Shown piece after piece: positions 4,440-6,215 of a DNA stretch of 6,215 bases. The notes under the pieces were generated by a model that ran no database searches, was not told the DNA's origin, and worked only from the letters and a program-made list of their open reading frames with translations. The DNA lies in the NCBI GenBank assembly GCA_964502465.1, contig CAZCWX010000570.1:1-6215 (forward strand), written 5' to 3'. Source of the stretch: CAZCWX01 sp964502465. GTDB taxonomy: Bacteria; Desulfobacterota; Binatia; Bin18. The position numbers and the translations under genes were made by a program. How positions within the stretch are numbered: position 1 is the first letter of the stretch; every line of letters starts with the position of its first letter.

Positions 4440-6215
4440 GAGCGCTCCTTCTTGGTTAAGCGAGCAAGGTTCATCCCGCTAGAGATCAGCCCAACGTGGC
4501 TGAAGGCCTGTGGATAGTTTCCCAGGAAGGTACCACTGCTGGGGTCAATTTGCTCCGGTAATAACCCTAAGGGATTGGCCCGGGCACACAACGAGTCGTA
4601 GAGTTCCATCGCTTCATCAAGCCGACCTTGCTTCGCCCAATTATCCACCAACCAAAAGCTGCAGAGCAGGAAGGCCCCTTCATGTCCTGGTAACCCGTCG
4701 GGTGACTCGTTAGGAAGATAGCGGTACAATAACCCCTTACCCGCGCCCAGCCGTGCTGCAATGGCTGCGGTGGTCGCCACCATACGGGGATGATCAGCCG
4801 CAATGACTCGCCGAAGCGGTAAGGACAGCAGGCTCGCATCAAGTCCACCACCTCCCAGGTGCTCGGTGAGGGCAGCGATATGAGGATCCCACGCCTCTTC
4901 GAGGATGGCCTGTTTGATCCGTGCTGCCGCAGCTTTCCAGCCCTCGACATCTCCTGGTAGACCAAAACGTTCCGCGAGACGTGCTCCGCGATCGAGTGCG
5001 ACCTGGCAGAGTGCGGCCGAATAGGTAAACACTCGCCCCGAGGTCCGCACTTCCCAAATGCCGTGGTCAGGTTGATACCATTCCTCGCCTGCCGCCTCGA
5101 TAAGTACCCGCAGTCTTTGCCATAATGCTTGGTCGATTTTGTCACCCCGCACCGCCCATTGGTAGGCACAGTCAAGAATCTCACCATAGACATCGTGTTG
5201 ACGTTGGTCAGCGGCGGCGTTCCCCCATCGTACTGGTCGAGAGTGACGATAGCCTGCTAACTCAGGATCTTCTCGCTCAGGCGGTGGCTGGTTGCCGTCC
5301 AGATCGTACAGAACTCTCGGGCGTCGCTCGCGTTCGACCGCATCGAGCACCCATCCTAAAAAGCCCGCAGCTTCCTGAGTGAGACCGATGCGACGCAGGG
5401 CATAGACGGAGAACGCCGCATCGCGGATCCAGGCATAGCGGTAGTCCCAGTTGCGCGGGCCGCCGATCGCCTCAGGCAATGACGACGTAGGTGCCGCTAC
5501 AATAGCGCCATTTTCAAAGTGATCGAGCAGTTTCAGGGTGAGAGCTGAACGGCGGACGAGGGGTTCCTGCGGACCGTCGTAGTCGAAGCAGTGGCTCCAG
5601 CGGCGCCACCTCTCGAGGGTTGTCTGCAGCGATTCGTCCGGCGCAATGGGGCGATAGCGATGAGTCCCTTTCCCCCACCGCAAGAGGAGAGACAGATGCT
5701 CTTCCGCCTTGAGATCACAAGAAGTCCGCAAGCCGCTGAGCGGCACAGAGGACGACAGTTGCAGATCTAGCTTAGGGTGGAAGGAGCAGCGCAGGCGCAA
5801 CCCGTCGCTTCTCGGTTCAACACGTGCCCCACCGCGCGGCTCGATCACGATGTGCAAGCGCACCTGTCCTTGCAATACCTTCACCAGACGGAGCAGTTCA
5901 CCACGTCCAGCTGGAGTATCTTCAGTGAGATCGGCGCCGGCATGAAAGAGCAGTGCATCGGTTAACTGGATGATCCCTGAGGGGCTGCGCATTTCCGTCA
6001 CCAATACCCCGGTATCAGCTTCATAGCACTGTTTCGATTCAACCAGATCCTCAGGTGCCACGGTAAAGGTACCACCTCGGGCAGTATCAAGGATATGGCA
6101 AAACAAAGGAAGAGAGTCGAAGCGTGGCACACACAGCCACGCGATGGCACCATCACGCCCAACCAGAGCGGCAGTCGTGCCATCGCCGATCAGACCATAA
6201 TCCTCAAGCGGCAGA
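4436..6215 (-). CDS. Glycoside hydrolase family 15 enzyme (glucoamylase- or trehalase-like), 5' end beyond the window
   Basis: The frame is open to the right edge. The 28 codons upstream of the GTG at 6130 encode a typical GH15 beginning (DYGLIGDGTTAALV, then DGAIAWLCVPRFDS), so that GTG is not the start; 592 residues are visible and only a few are missing. GH15 enzymes are inverting exo-hydrolases that release beta-glucose from alpha-glucans or trehalose. The N-terminal beta-sandwich spans about residues 1-205 and the (alpha/alpha)6 barrel follows. Barrel landmarks are RNWDYRYAWIRD (254-265), QHDVYGEILD (339-348), GIWEVR with the likely general acid Glu388, and LPEQIDP with the likely general base Glu554, followed by LGNYPQAFSHVGLI. 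No signal peptide is visible, but the extreme N-terminus is missing. The segment YSAALCQVALDRG (398-410) departs from the SKxMxW pattern I expect in bacterial relatives. Trehalase and glucoamylase activity cannot be separated here. Linkage to zwf suggests turnover of an internal glucose reserve. Confidence 0.93.
   Translation of the reverse strand, partial: LPLEDYGLIGDGTTAALVGRDGAIAWLCVPRFDSLPLFCHILDTARGGTFTVAPEDLVESKQCYEADTGVLVTEMRSPSGIIQLTDALLFHAGADLTEDTPAGRGELLRLVKVLQGQVRLHIVIEPRGGARVEPRSDGLRLRCSFHPKLDLQLSSSVPLSGLRTSCDLKAEEHLSLLLRWGKGTHRYRPIAPDESLQTTLERWRRWSHCFDYDGPQEPLVRRSALTLKLLDHFENGAIVAAPTSSLPEAIGGPRNWDYRYAWIRDAAFSVYALRRIGLTQEAAGFLGWVLDAVERERRPRVLYDLDGNQPPPEREDPELAGYRHSRPVRWGNAAADQRQHDVYGEILDCAYQWAVRGDKIDQALWQRLRVLIEAAGEEWYQPDHGIWEVRTSGRVFTYSAALCQVALDRGARLAERFGLPGDVEGWKAAAARIKQAILEEAWDPHIAALTEHLGGGGLDASLLSLPLRRVIAADHPRMVATTAAIAARLGAGKGLLYRYLPNESPDGLPGHEGAFLLCSFWLVDNWAKQGRLDEAMELYDSLCARANPLGLLPEQIDPSSGTFLGNYPQAFSHVGLISSGMNLARLTKKERS
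4445..4450 (-). promoter_or_regulatory. Ribosome binding site of zwf inside the GH15 gene
   Basis: AAGGAG on the minus strand lies five bases before the zwf ATG and within the last codons of the GH15 gene. With the ATGA overlap at 4436-4439 it indicates translational coupling of the two genes. Confidence 0.7.

Noticed and set aside
6128..6130. GTG at 6130 as the start of the GH15 gene
   Set aside because: The 28 codons upstream are open and encode the conserved GH15 N-terminus, so the gene clearly enters the window from the right.

Overview
The window is a stretch of bacterial chromosome of roughly 55% G+C in which every supported gene lies on the minus strand. In transcription order (right to left) these are: a GH15 glycoside hydrolase cut by the right edge, glucose-6-phosphate dehydrogenase (zwf), a 354-base gene-free gap, a bacterial eRF1-like protein (baeRF group), a 252-base gap, a two-cluster 4Fe-4S ferredoxin-type protein, and an EamA/DMT-type membrane transporter cut by the left edge. 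I found no rRNA, tRNA, CRISPR array, transposase or phage gene.

Right part (about 3066-6215). The GH15 enzyme and zwf overlap by four bases (ATGA) and must be one transcriptional unit. GH15 enzymes release glucose from alpha-glucans or trehalose, and Zwf commits glucose 6-phosphate to the oxidative pentose phosphate pathway. The pair reads as a route from reserve carbohydrate to NADPH, with a glucokinase supplied from elsewhere. The promoter and the first few GH15 codons lie beyond the right edge.

Middle part (1560-3065). The gap after zwf is the least explained DNA here. It holds four copies of GACAGC, a 7-bp-arm hairpin, a separate 8-bp inverted repeat, purine-rich transcript segments, and a possible 35-codon ORF with a strong Shine-Dalgarno sequence. 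It is the likely leader and control region of the eRF1-like gene. That protein belongs to a group proposed to act in ribosome rescue or translation quality control, and it carries a short SGQGQ loop that may correspond to the GGQ loop of eRF1.

Left part (1-1559). The ferredoxin has its own good ribosome binding site and an AT-rich palindrome about 50 bases upstream. The transporter follows 30 bases after its stop codon and is probably co-transcribed, though it has no visible Shine-Dalgarno sequence.

Organism: the gene set and base composition suggest a Gram-negative-type bacterium, perhaps from a deltaproteobacterial-like or other poorly cultured lineage. This is a weak inference, since nothing in the window is lineage-diagnostic. 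No clearly new multi-gene system is visible. The best leads are the intergenic repeats with the small ORF, and the GGQ-like loop of the eRF1-like protein.
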